A program made the translations under genes and the position numbers. Positions 1 to 6,050 of a stretch of 10,226 nt of DNA are shown piece by piece. Where the stretch lies: the NCBI GenBank assembly GCA_026387055.1, contig JAPLML010000565.1, forward strand, positions 1 through 10,226, written 5' to 3'. Numbering within the stretch: position 1 is the stretch's first letter; each line of letters opens with the position of its first letter. The notes beneath the pieces are model-generated. The model was not told the DNA's origin. It saw only the letters and a list, made by a program, of their open reading frames with translations, and made no database searches. This DNA comes from Planctomycetota bacterium (lineage in GTDB: Bacteria > Planctomycetota > Phycisphaerae > FEN-1346).

Positions 1-951
1 GGCACGCACGCGCGACACGTCGGTCCCCTCCTTGACGCGGCCCGAGAGGAAGTCCGCCAGCACGCCCGTGCCCGAGAGCTGGAAGTGGCCGAACGCGTCG
101 CGCTTCGGCTGGCCGAAAAGGTTCCTGGCCTCGTCCTTGAGGCCCTCGGCGAGTGTCTGGCCGGCGATCTCGGCCCACAGCTTCCCGTCGGGGTTGCGGA
201 TGCCTTCGCTCGCGCAGATCACGCACCGCCCGTACTTCGCGTAGGCGTCCTTGACGTCGGCCACGAACTTCTCCATCGTCAGCGGGGACTCGGGGAGGTA
301 GATGAGGTGCGGGCCGTCGCCTTCCTTCCGGCGCGCCAGGACCGTGGCGGCCGTCAGCCACCCCGCGTCGCGGCCCATGATCACGTTGATCTTGATGCCG
401 GGCAGGCTGCGGTTGTCGAGGTCGTCGCCGCGGACGGCAGTCGCCACGAACCGGGCGGCGCTTCCGAAGCCCGGCGTGTGGTCGTTCTCCATGAGGTTGT
501 TGTCGATCGTCTTCGGGACGTGCACCGCCCGCATCTCGTAGTTGGCCTCGCGGGCCTTCTGGGCCACCCCGTGGGCCGCCAGGGCCGAATCGTCGCCGCC
601 GACGTAGAAAAAGTACCGGATGTCGTGCTTCTTGAAGACCGCGATCATCGCCGCACAGTCTTCCGGCGAGGGCTTGTGGCGGACGCTGCCGAGGGCCGCT
701 GCCGGCGTCGCCGCGATGGTCTCCAGGAAGCTGGCCCGGAGCTTGAAGAGCTCGATGAACTGCTCCTTCAGGACGCCCTTCGTCCCGTGGCGGTTGGAGA
801 GCTTGTCGCCAACCTCCAAGGGGTCCGGCGACGCCAGCCTCGCCGCGCAGGACTCGCTCACCACAATCCCGTCCTCGTAGTTCAGCCCGTGCCAGTGCAC
901 GAACGCCGTCAGCAGATTGCGTCCGCGTGGCCGTGCATTGTCGGGAGTCAT
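1..951 (-). CDS. RpoB-like segment fused in frame to PPi-type phosphofructokinase, N-terminus rearranged, partial
   Basis: This frame is open from an ATG at 951 through the left edge (317 codons). Residues 10-31 (GRNLLTAF, WHGLNYEDGIVVSE) and 45-60 (LEVGDKLSNRHGTKGV) match two conserved blocks of the RNA polymerase beta subunit. From about residue 60 the protein reads as a pyrophosphate-dependent 6-phosphofructokinase (fructose-6-phosphate + PPi to fructose-1,6-bisphosphate): TPAAALGS (82-89), GGDD (118-121), PKTIDNN (146-152), DHTPGFGSAARF (157-168) and MGRDAGW (192-198). Asp in GGDD and Lys in PKTID are the residues that mark PPi rather than ATP use. The glycine-rich N-terminal phosphate loop of phosphofructokinases (SGGPT/APG-like) is missing, replaced by the RpoB-like part, so activity is doubtful. 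No ribosome binding site precedes 951, where palindromes lie. The frame stays open upstream past ATGs at 1020 and 1053, so the start is uncertain. It may be a chimeric pseudogene, a real fusion or an assembly join. Confidence 0.8.
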   Translation of the reverse strand, partial: MTPDNARPRGRNLLTAFVHWHGLNYEDGIVVSESCAARLASPDPLEVGDKLSNRHGTKGVLKEQFIELFKLRASFLETIAATPAAALGSVRHKPSPEDCAAMIAVFKKHDIRYFFYVGGDDSALAAHGVAQKAREANYEMRAVHVPKTIDNNLMENDHTPGFGSAARFVATAVRGDDLDNRSLPGIKINVIMGRDAGWLTAATVLARRKEGDGPHLIYLPESPLTMEKFVADVKDAYAKYGRCVICASEGIRNPDGKLWAEIAGQTLAEGLKDEARNLFGQPKRDAFGHFQLSGTGVLADFLSGRVKEGTDVSRVRA

Positions 952-1016
952 GCACGGCCACCCAACAGCGGGTGGCCGTGCCACCCCGCCAAGCAGGGCA
1001 ACCGGCCGTGCCCCCG
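928..1016. repeat. Nested palindrome cluster built on the word GCACGGCC
   Basis: Perfect 11-bp arms TGGCCGTGCAT (928-938) and ATGCACGGCCA (950-960) are followed by perfect 12-bp arms at 952-963 and 970-981 with a 6-nt loop. Because 950-960 takes part in both, the two hairpins are mutually exclusive. Further partial copies of the same word follow to about 1016 (ACCGGCCGTGCC near 1001-1012). A related hairpin lies at 6787-6809. The cluster covers the presumed start codon of the minus-strand chimeric gene and occupies most of the space before the plus-strand gene at 1096. It looks like a dispersed intergenic palindromic element. Confidence 0.75.
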
Positions 1017-1024
1017 CCATTTCC

Positions 1025-1053
1025 TTGCGGCCCCATGCACAATACGGTAGCAT
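1025..1053 (+). promoter_or_regulatory. Possible sigma70-type promoter of the secreted hydrolase gene
   Basis: TTGCGG at 1025-1030 and TAGCAT at 1048-1053 are separated by 17 bp, about 40 bp before the ATG at 1096. Both hexamers are imperfect, and the -10 lies inside a small palindrome (CGGTA-GCA-TACCG). This is a weak prediction from spacing and position only. Confidence 0.3.
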
Positions 1054-1095
1054 ACCGCGCGAAGATGCCGCGACGGGTGAAGAGGAGAGCGAGCC

Positions 1096-2262
1096 ATGCG
1101 AGGTCCGCCGAGGGTGGTCGTCGCGTTGCTGCCGGTCCTGCTGGTGGCCTGGGGGTGCGCCGTCGAGGCGGCGGCCGCCCCCGATGAGGCCTGGAAGAAC
1201 GGCCCGCCCGCCGATCCGGGCTGGTTCCCGACGGCCGTGTGGCTCCAGGACCCCAGGACCGCCCCGGCGTACAAGGCGGCGGGGATCAACCTGTACGTGG
1301 GCCTCTGGAAGGGGCCGACCGAGGAGCAGCTTGCGGCCCTCAAGGCCGCCGGCATGCCTGTCATCTGCGAACAGAACGAGGTCGGCCTCAAGCACAAGGA
1401 CGATCCTACGATCATCGGATGGATGCATGGAGATGAACCGGATAACGCCCAGTCGCTCGGCCCGGGCAAGGGCTACGGCTCGCCGATCCCCCCGGAAAAG
1501 ATCATCGCCGACTACCAGCGCCTCCGCACAGCCGACCCGATGCGGCCCGTGATGCTCAACCTGGGCCAAGGCGTCGCGTGGGACGGCTGGTACGGGCGGG
1601 GCGTCCGCACGAACCACCCCGAGGATTACCCGGAGTACGTCAAGGGCGGCGACATCGTCTCGTTCGACATCTACCCCGTGGCCCACTCCAAGCCCGAGGT
1701 GCAGGGCAAGCTGGAGTTCGTGGCCCGCGGCGTCGAGCGGTTGGTCAAGTGGGCCGGACCGCCGAAGATCGTCTGGGACTGCATCGAGTGCACGCGCATC
1801 CAGAGCGACCGCAAGGCGACGCCCGACCAGGTCAAGGCCGAGGTCTGGATGTCGCTCATCAGCGGCTCGCGCGGCCTCATCTACTTCGTGCACGAATGGA
1901 AGCCGAAGTTCAACGAGCACGCCCTCCTCGACGATCCCGAGATGCTCGCGGGCGTGACGGCGATCAACAAGGAGATCCACGCGCTGGCGTCCGTGCTCAA
2001 CAGCCCGACGGTGGCCGAGAAAACGGAGTCGCCCGCGCCTTTGGCGCTGGTGAAGGCCATCGTGAAGCGCCACGGCGGCGCGACGTATGTCTTTGCCGTC
2101 AACATGCGGAATATCGCCGCGAAGGCGGCCTTGGCGGCGCCTGGCGTAACGCCCGACGCGGTGGCCGAGGTCATCGGCGAGGCACGAACCATCAAGCTTG
2201 AGGGCGGCAGCGTTGCCGACGACTTCAAGGCCTACGCCGTGCACCTGTACAAGATTCGGTAG
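1096..2262 (+). CDS. Secreted TIM-barrel protein, glycoside-hydrolase-like
   Basis: The 388-residue product begins with an export signal (basic MRGPPR, hydrophobic VVVALLPVLLVAWGC, then AVEAAAA before PDEAW). Signal peptidase I cleavage after the alanines fits best, since the WGC cysteine lacks a proper lipobox. The mature part has the rhythm of a (beta/alpha)8 barrel: AAGINLYVGLW, AAGMPVICEQNE, IIGWMHGDEPD, MRPVMLNLGQG, DIVSFDIYPV, PKIVWDCIECT and SGSRGLIYFVHEW. Glu114 in GDEPD is a candidate acid/base and Glu231 in DCIECT a candidate nucleophile, as in clan A glycosidases where these follow strands 4 and 7. The last 80 residues (ATYVFAVN to YAVHLYKIR) look like a small beta-sandwich. A good ribosome binding site (gaggag around 1080-1086) sets the start. 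Substrate unknown; the family assignment is inferred from fold pattern, not a recognised name. Confidence 0.8.
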   Translation: MRGPPRVVVALLPVLLVAWGCAVEAAAAPDEAWKNGPPADPGWFPTAVWLQDPRTAPAYKAAGINLYVGLWKGPTEEQLAALKAAGMPVICEQNEVGLKHKDDPTIIGWMHGDEPDNAQSLGPGKGYGSPIPPEKIIADYQRLRTADPMRPVMLNLGQGVAWDGWYGRGVRTNHPEDYPEYVKGGDIVSFDIYPVAHSKPEVQGKLEFVARGVERLVKWAGPPKIVWDCIECTRIQSDRKATPDQVKAEVWMSLISGSRGLIYFVHEWKPKFNEHALLDDPEMLAGVTAINKEIHALASVLNSPTVAEKTESPAPLALVKAIVKRHGGATYVFAVNMRNIAAKAALAAPGVTPDAVAEVIGEARTIKLEGGSVADDFKAYAVHLYKIR

Positions 2263-2413
2263 GGCCCATTCAGCCGCCCAGCTTGTCGAAGACTCGCCGT
2301 GGCGAGCTGGGCGCGTGTTGTCTTTGGCGAGGCAAGAGCAACGTCCCGGCGGCCGCTGAGCCCGCGCGAGTCGCGGGGTCGCCAGGGCCGGGGGGGATAG
2401 CGGGGGTACGACC
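2263..2413. repeat. Short intergenic region with TTYAGC-headed hairpin and a GC hairpin
   Basis: TTCAGC at 2269-2274 is followed by a perfect 9-bp stem CGCCCAGCT (2275-2283) / AGCTGGGCG (2305-2313). Its 21-nt loop holds another stem, CGCC-gt-GGCG, that can stack directly on the right arm, so the left side appears to carry an 11-nt insertion. A second hairpin, CCCGCG-cgagt-CGCGGG, lies at 2361-2377. Neither is followed by a T run, so intrinsic termination is not supported. No promoter was recognised for the downstream gene, which could be cotranscribed with the hydrolase gene. Confidence 0.6.
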
Positions 2414-3982
2414 ATGTCCGACGGGCAGAAGATGATCAGTGCGCACACTGAACCGCCGAAGGCCATCGGCCGCGCGGTCGGCTTCGACAACGCGACCTAC
2501 CTGCGCGAGCAGACCGCCGCCATCATCGAGCGCGTGGGCCGCTTCGAGAACAAGCTGTACCTGGAGTTCGGCGGCAAACTCCTGTTCGACTACCACGCGT
2601 CGCGGGTCCTGCCGGGATTCGATCCGAACGTCAAGATGCGGCTCCTGAGGGAGCTCAAGGACAAGGCGGACATCATCCTGTGCATCTACGCGGGCGACAT
2701 CGAGCGGAAGAAGCTCCGCGCGGACTTCGGCATCACCTACGACGTCGACGCGATGAAGCTGATCGACGACCTCCGCGACTGGGGCATCGAGATCCGCGCC
2801 GTGGTCATCACCCGCTTCGACAACCAGCCCGCCGCCAGCATCTTCAAGAAGAAGCTGGAGAACTGCGGCGTCCGCGTCTACACCCACCGCGCCACGCCCG
2901 GCTACCCGACCAACGTCGACCGCATCGTGAGCGACGAGGGCTACGGGGCCAACGCGTACATCGAGACGGCGAACCCCCTGGTGGTGGTGACCGGCCCGGG
3001 GCCGGGCAGCGGCAAACTCGCCACCTGCCTCTCGCAGCTCTACCACGACCACCGGCGCGGCGTCCATTCGGGGTACGCCAAGTTCGAGACCTTCCCCATC
3101 TGGAACCTGCCCCTCAAGCACCCCGTGAACGTGGCCTACGAGGCCGCCACCGCCGACATCCTCGATTACAACCAGATCGATCCGTGGCACCTGGAGGCGT
3201 ACGGCAAGACGGCCGTCAACTATAATCGCGACGTCGAGATATTTCCGGTCATCAGGCGCATCCTCGAGCGGATCACCGGCGGCAAGGCCATGTACCAGTC
3301 GCCGACCGACATGGGCGTGAACCGCGCCGGGTTCGCCATCGCCGACGACGCCGTGTGCGTCGAGGCCGCGCGGCAGGAGGTCATCCGCCGCTACTTCCGC
3401 TCGCTGTGCGAGCAGGCGATGGGCTTTGCCAGCCCCGAGACGGTCGAGCGGTCGGAGCTTCTGATGGAGGAGCTGGGCCTCGACCCGCTCCAGCGCCGGG
3501 TGGTCGGCCCCGCGCGGCAGGCGGGGGACCTCGCCCGCGAACGGAAGAAAGGCAACAGGGGCATCTTCTGCGGCGCCGCCGCCGAGATGCACGACGGATC
3601 GATCGTGACCGCGTCGAACTCGCCGCTCATGCACGCCTCTTCCAGCCTGGTCCTCAACGCCATCAAGGTGCTCGCCGAGATTCCCGACCGCATCCACCTC
3701 CTGTCGCCGAACGTCATCGAATCGATCGCGCGGATGAAGCGGGACCTCTTCAACTCGAAGACCGCCAGCATGGACCTCGAGGAGACGCTGATCGCCCTGA
3801 GCATAAGTGCCGCCACGAACCCGACGGCCCAGCTCGCCATGGAGAAGCTCAAGGAGCTTCGCGGCTGCGAGGCCCACCTGACGCACATCCCGCGCCCGGG
3901 CGACGAGCAGGGCCTCCGCCGCCTCGGCGTGAACCTGACGACCGACGCCAGCTTCTTCATGCGCGATCTGTGCCAGGCGTGA
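2414..3982 (+). CDS. DUF1846 / UPF0371 family protein
   Basis: The 522-residue protein carries the hallmarks of the DUF1846 (UPF0371) family: GFDNATYLREQ (23-33), LYLEFGGKLLFDYHASRVLPGF (48-69), ADIILCIYAGDIER (85-98), THRATPGYPTNVDRIVSDEGYG (157-178) and VVVTGPGPGSGKLATC (190-205). The GPGPGSGK stretch resembles a phosphate-binding loop, which suggests nucleotide or phosphate-ester binding, but the biochemical role of the family is not established as far as I know. Length is normal for the family. The ATG at 2414 has a G-rich stretch (gcgggggt) 8 nt upstream; a second ATG at 2432 is possible, and family members usually begin nearer GFDN, so the first 20 or so residues may be an extension. 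No signal peptide or membrane segment; cytoplasmic. The 40-bp repeat array starts just after the stop. Confidence 0.9.
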   Translation: MSDGQKMISAHTEPPKAIGRAVGFDNATYLREQTAAIIERVGRFENKLYLEFGGKLLFDYHASRVLPGFDPNVKMRLLRELKDKADIILCIYAGDIERKKLRADFGITYDVDAMKLIDDLRDWGIEIRAVVITRFDNQPAASIFKKKLENCGVRVYTHRATPGYPTNVDRIVSDEGYGANAYIETANPLVVVTGPGPGSGKLATCLSQLYHDHRRGVHSGYAKFETFPIWNLPLKHPVNVAYEAATADILDYNQIDPWHLEAYGKTAVNYNRDVEIFPVIRRILERITGGKAMYQSPTDMGVNRAGFAIADDAVCVEAARQEVIRRYFRSLCEQAMGFASPETVERSELLMEELGLDPLQRRVVGPARQAGDLARERKKGNRGIFCGAAAEMHDGSIVTASNSPLMHASSSLVLNAIKVLAEIPDRIHLLSPNVIESIARMKRDLFNSKTASMDLEETLIALSISAATNPTAQLAMEKLKELRGCEAHLTHIPRPGDEQGLRRLGVNLTTDASFFMRDLCQA

Positions 3983-3984
3983 CG

Positions 3985-4115
3985 GCGGGGCGCGCGACAG
4001 GAGCACCATTTAGCCGCCCCGCTTGCGGGGCGCGCGATACGAGCAGCATTTAGCCGCCCCGCTTGCGGGGCGCGCGATAGGAGCACCATTCAGCCGCCCC
4101 GCTTGCGGGGCGCGC
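3985..4115. repeat. 40-bp tandem repeat array, about 3.3 copies, each with a GC hairpin
   Basis: Units at 4021-4060 and 4061-4100 are full. 3985-4020 is a copy lacking its first bases and 4101-4115 is a partial last copy. Copies differ at few positions (GATAC/GATAG/GACAG, GCAGC/GCACC, TTTAGC/TTCAGC). Each unit boundary forms CGCCCCGC-tt-GCGGGGCG, headed by TTYAGC. The array fills the gap between the DUF1846 and SemiSWEET-like genes. Repeats are directly adjacent with no spacers, so this is not a CRISPR. Tandem duplication of a single TTYAGC-headed palindrome is the likely origin. Confidence 0.9.
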
Positions 4116-4132
4116 CGTTGAACGAGAGCGAC

Positions 4133-4438
4133 ATGCCCGACTGGCTTGCCATCGTCGCCCAGGTCTTCGAGGCCGGGATGCTCGTCTGTTTCGGCTTCGC
4201 GTGGCCCGTGGACATCCTGCGGACGCTGCGGACCCGCCGCGTCGAAGGCAAGAGCATCGCCTTCATGGGCCTGATCTTGCTGGGCTACCTGAGCGGCATG
4301 GCGGCGAAGGTCATCCGCGCCGCCGTCGGGGGCGGCTGGCCCGAGACCGTCACGCTCCTCTACGCCCTCAACGCCGCTCTCGTGACCATCGACATCGCGC
4401 TGGTCCTGCGTTTCCGCAAGAGCGCACGAAAAATGTAG
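4133..4438 (+). CDS. SemiSWEET / PQ-loop-like small membrane protein
   Basis: The 101-residue product has three predicted membrane helices, about residues 5-29, 42-62 and 73-93, and a basic tail. The FGFAWPVDILRTLRTRRVEGKS stretch lies where SemiSWEET (MtN3/PQ-loop) half-transporters have FLPQxxKTxKTKSxxGLS, followed by a second helix and an Asn (N80) in the third helix. SemiSWEETs are about 90 residues long and dimerise to move sugars. Here the Pro-Gln pair is Pro-Val (P25-V26), so this may be a divergent relative with another substrate. The ATG at 4133 was chosen because the in-frame TTG at 4103 lies inside the repeat array; a weak GAGAG precedes 4133. The stop TAG is part of the GTAG head of a REP palindrome. 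Confidence 0.65.
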   Translation: MPDWLAIVAQVFEAGMLVCFGFAWPVDILRTLRTRRVEGKSIAFMGLILLGYLSGMAAKVIRAAVGGGWPETVTLLYALNAALVTIDIALVLRFRKSARKM

Positions 4439-4457
4439 GCCGGGGCGCAGCCCCGGC
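4435..4457 (+). repeat. GTAG-headed REP palindrome, copy 1
   Basis: The sequence is the head GTAG followed by GCCGGGGC-gca-GCCCCGGC, a perfect 8-bp stem with a 3-nt loop. A tetranucleotide GTAG head next to a GC palindrome is the known form of RAYT-associated REP sequences. The head provides the stop codon of the SemiSWEET-like gene. It faces copy 2 in inverted orientation. Confidence 0.85.
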
Positions 4458-4483
4458 TTCGTGATCGGGCATGGCGAGATAAT

Positions 4484-4506
4484 GCCGGGGCGCTGCCCCG
4501 GCCTAC
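4484..4506 (-). repeat. GTAG-headed REP palindrome, copy 2 (inverted partner)
   Basis: On the minus strand this reads GTAG followed by GCCGGGGC-agc-GCCCCGGC. It differs from copy 1 only in the loop. Copies 1 and 2 in inverted orientation, separated by 26 bp, have the arrangement of a REP doublet (REPIN/BIME-like unit). It lies between convergent genes ending at 4438 and 4598. Confidence 0.85.
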
Positions 4507-4568
4507 GTGCTCAACGCGGTCGCCGTCGGCTCCCCGCTGAACGTGGCTTGTCGTTGCCTTTGGCCGTT

Positions 4569-4597
4569 CATTCCGCATTCCGCACTTCGCATTGCCG
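4569..4597. repeat. Heptad repeat of the GCGGAAT type
   Basis: Four near-identical 7-8-bp words follow one another: CATTCCG, CATTCCG, CACTTCG, CATTGCCG. The array ends exactly at the stop codon of the minus-strand oxidoreductase gene. It looks like a simple-sequence expansion in the gene's 3' flank; no function can be seen. Confidence 0.6.
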
Positions 4598-5908
4598 TTA
4601 CAGCCGCCACGGGGCGCGCATGGGCTGATCGACGAGCCGATTGGCATATTCGTCGCCGATGAAGCGCAGGGCGACCGGGTCGAAGCGGAGTTTCCTCCCG
4701 GTGCGGATCGCCGCGTTCGCCAGGTGCACCAGCAGGTTGCTCCGGTTGCCGTTGACCTCGTTCAGGCCGAACTTTTTGCGGGTGCGGACCGAGACGTTGA
4801 AGTCCGACACTTGCGGCGCCGGCGGCGGCAGCGTCCGCAGGGCCTGGGCGAGGGCCGGCGGATCGGTCCGCATGCCCGGGTAGACCTTCCCCTTCGGCCC
4901 CTCGATGTACGGCTGCCCCTCGGTCTCGTTCTTCCCCCACTCGCAGGATTCGAGGATAATCCGGCAGCCATCGGCATACTTCATTTCCACGCGTCTCCAG
5001 AGCTTGACGGCGTCGTCGTGCGGCGGCCACGGGGCCCACGCCTCGATCTCCACGGGGCTCGTGTCGTCCTTGCCCAGGAAGTACTGGACCGGGTCGAGGT
5101 AATGCTGGCCCATGTCGGCCAGGCCCCCGCCGTCGTAGTCCCAGTACCCGCGGAACGAGCCGTGCGTGCGGTGCGGGTGATACGGCTTGTACGGGGCGGG
5201 GCCGAGCCAGAAATCGTAGTCGAACCCGGCGGGCACCGGCTCCGGCACCAGGTCGGTCCGGCCGCTCCACATCGAGGTCTTCCAGTCGAAGCCGGTGAAG
5301 CGGCTCACGCGGACCGTCAGCGGCCAGCCCAAGAGGCCGCTCTCGACGAGTTGCTTGATGGGCCTCACCTCGGTGCCGAAACCGTAGAACCCGCTGTACA
5401 GGCGGAACCACGTGTTCAGGCGGAACATGCGGCCGTACCGCTGCACGGCGTCGATGACCGGCTGGCCCTCGCCGATGGTGCGGGTCATGGGCTTCTCGCA
5501 CCAGATATCGCAGCCCGCCTGGGCGGCGGCGATGGAAATGAGGGCGTGCCAGTGCGGCGGCGTCGCAATGTGAACGATGTTGATGTCGCCCCGGTCCAGC
5601 ACCTCGCGGAAATCCTTGTACCCCTTGCACGCGTCGCCGGCCTTCTTGACGGCGGCCGCCAGGTGCCCCGCGTCGACGTCGCAGACGGCCAGGAGCTTGG
5701 CGCCGGCGTCGCCGCGCGCGTAGTCGATGTGCCCCGACCCCATGCCGCCGACGCCGATGACCGCATGCGTGAGCATCTCGGTGGGCGAGACGTAGGCCGG
5801 CCCGCCGAGGACGTGCCTCGGCACGATGGTCAAGGCGCCCAGGGCGGCGGCGGCCTTGAGCGACTTGCCGAGGAGCGAGCGGCGCGAGAGACGGTTGCCG
5901 GGCATCAT
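4598..5908 (-). CDS. Tat-exported Gfo/Idh/MocA family oxidoreductase
   Basis: The 436-residue protein starts with a twin-arginine signal: RLSRRSLLGK (Arg9-Arg10), then a hydrophobic stretch AAAALGALTIV. Family members oxidise or reduce sugars and cyclitols using NAD(P). The Rossmann loop GVGGMG is at residues 52-57, CDVD follows the next strand, and the signature CEKPM is at 137-141 with Lys139. GGGLADMGQHYLD matches the C-terminal region that carries the family's catalytic His. The start at 5908 is fixed by a strong AGGAGG (5915-5920 on the minus strand) six bases upstream; a longer frame to 5959 has no such site and would bury the Tat signal. Export of a nucleotide-dependent enzyme suggests cofactor loading before export, as in glucose-fructose oxidoreductase. 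Substrate unknown. The cyclase gene lies upstream on the same strand, 185 bp away and separated by palindromes, so shared transcription is uncertain. Confidence 0.92.
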   Translation of the reverse strand: MMPGNRLSRRSLLGKSLKAAAALGALTIVPRHVLGGPAYVSPTEMLTHAVIGVGGMGSGHIDYARGDAGAKLLAVCDVDAGHLAAAVKKAGDACKGYKDFREVLDRGDINIVHIATPPHWHALISIAAAQAGCDIWCEKPMTRTIGEGQPVIDAVQRYGRMFRLNTWFRLYSGFYGFGTEVRPIKQLVESGLLGWPLTVRVSRFTGFDWKTSMWSGRTDLVPEPVPAGFDYDFWLGPAPYKPYHPHRTHGSFRGYWDYDGGGLADMGQHYLDPVQYFLGKDDTSPVEIEAWAPWPPHDDAVKLWRRVEMKYADGCRIILESCEWGKNETEGQPYIEGPKGKVYPGMRTDPPALAQALRTLPPPAPQVSDFNVSVRTRKKFGLNEVNGNRSNLLVHLANAAIRTGRKLRFDPVALRFIGDEYANRLVDQPMRAPWRL

Positions 5909-5995
5909 GCGGCGCCTCCTACAGGAACCGTGTGCATGGTAATCGATGCGCCGAGACAATCAAGAGTTTAGCTACGGCCGGTTCGACCCTGCCGT

Positions 5996-6022
5996 GTTTA
6001 GCCGTCGCCGGCACGGCGACGG
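5996..6022 (+). repeat. TTYAGC-headed hairpin, family copy
   Basis: GTTTAG at 5996-6001 is followed by CCGTCGCCG-gca-CGGCGACGG, a perfect 9-bp stem. It is paired with an inverted relative at 6051-6077 and lies between two minus-strand genes. Confidence 0.75.
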
Positions 6023-6050
6023 TCTTGGGCCAATGCGCACGCTGCCGCTC

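Noticed and set aside
85..1050. A 321-codon open frame on the plus strand
   Set aside because: It is the antisense shadow of the RpoB/phosphofructokinase frame; no motif or ribosome binding site supports it.
2270..4009. A 579-codon open frame on the minus strand
   Set aside because: It is the antisense shadow of the DUF1846 gene; its translation is low-complexity and rich in V, A, D, R with no domain, and part of its start lies in the repeat array.
3985..4115. CRISPR array
   Set aside because: The repeats are contiguous without unique spacers and there are no cas genes.
4103..4132. TTG start at 4103 for the SemiSWEET-like gene
   Set aside because: These codons are part of the 40-bp repeat array and add no recognisable sequence; the ATG at 4133 directly precedes the first membrane helix.
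5909..5959. A 17-codon upstream extension of the oxidoreductase to 5959
   Set aside because: The strong AGGAGG six bases before the ATG at 5908, and the need for a near-terminal Tat motif, favour the shorter form.
4592..5971. A 459-codon open frame on the plus strand
   Set aside because: It is the antisense shadow of the Gfo/Idh/MocA gene, which has a clear Tat signal, Rossmann loop and EKP motif.
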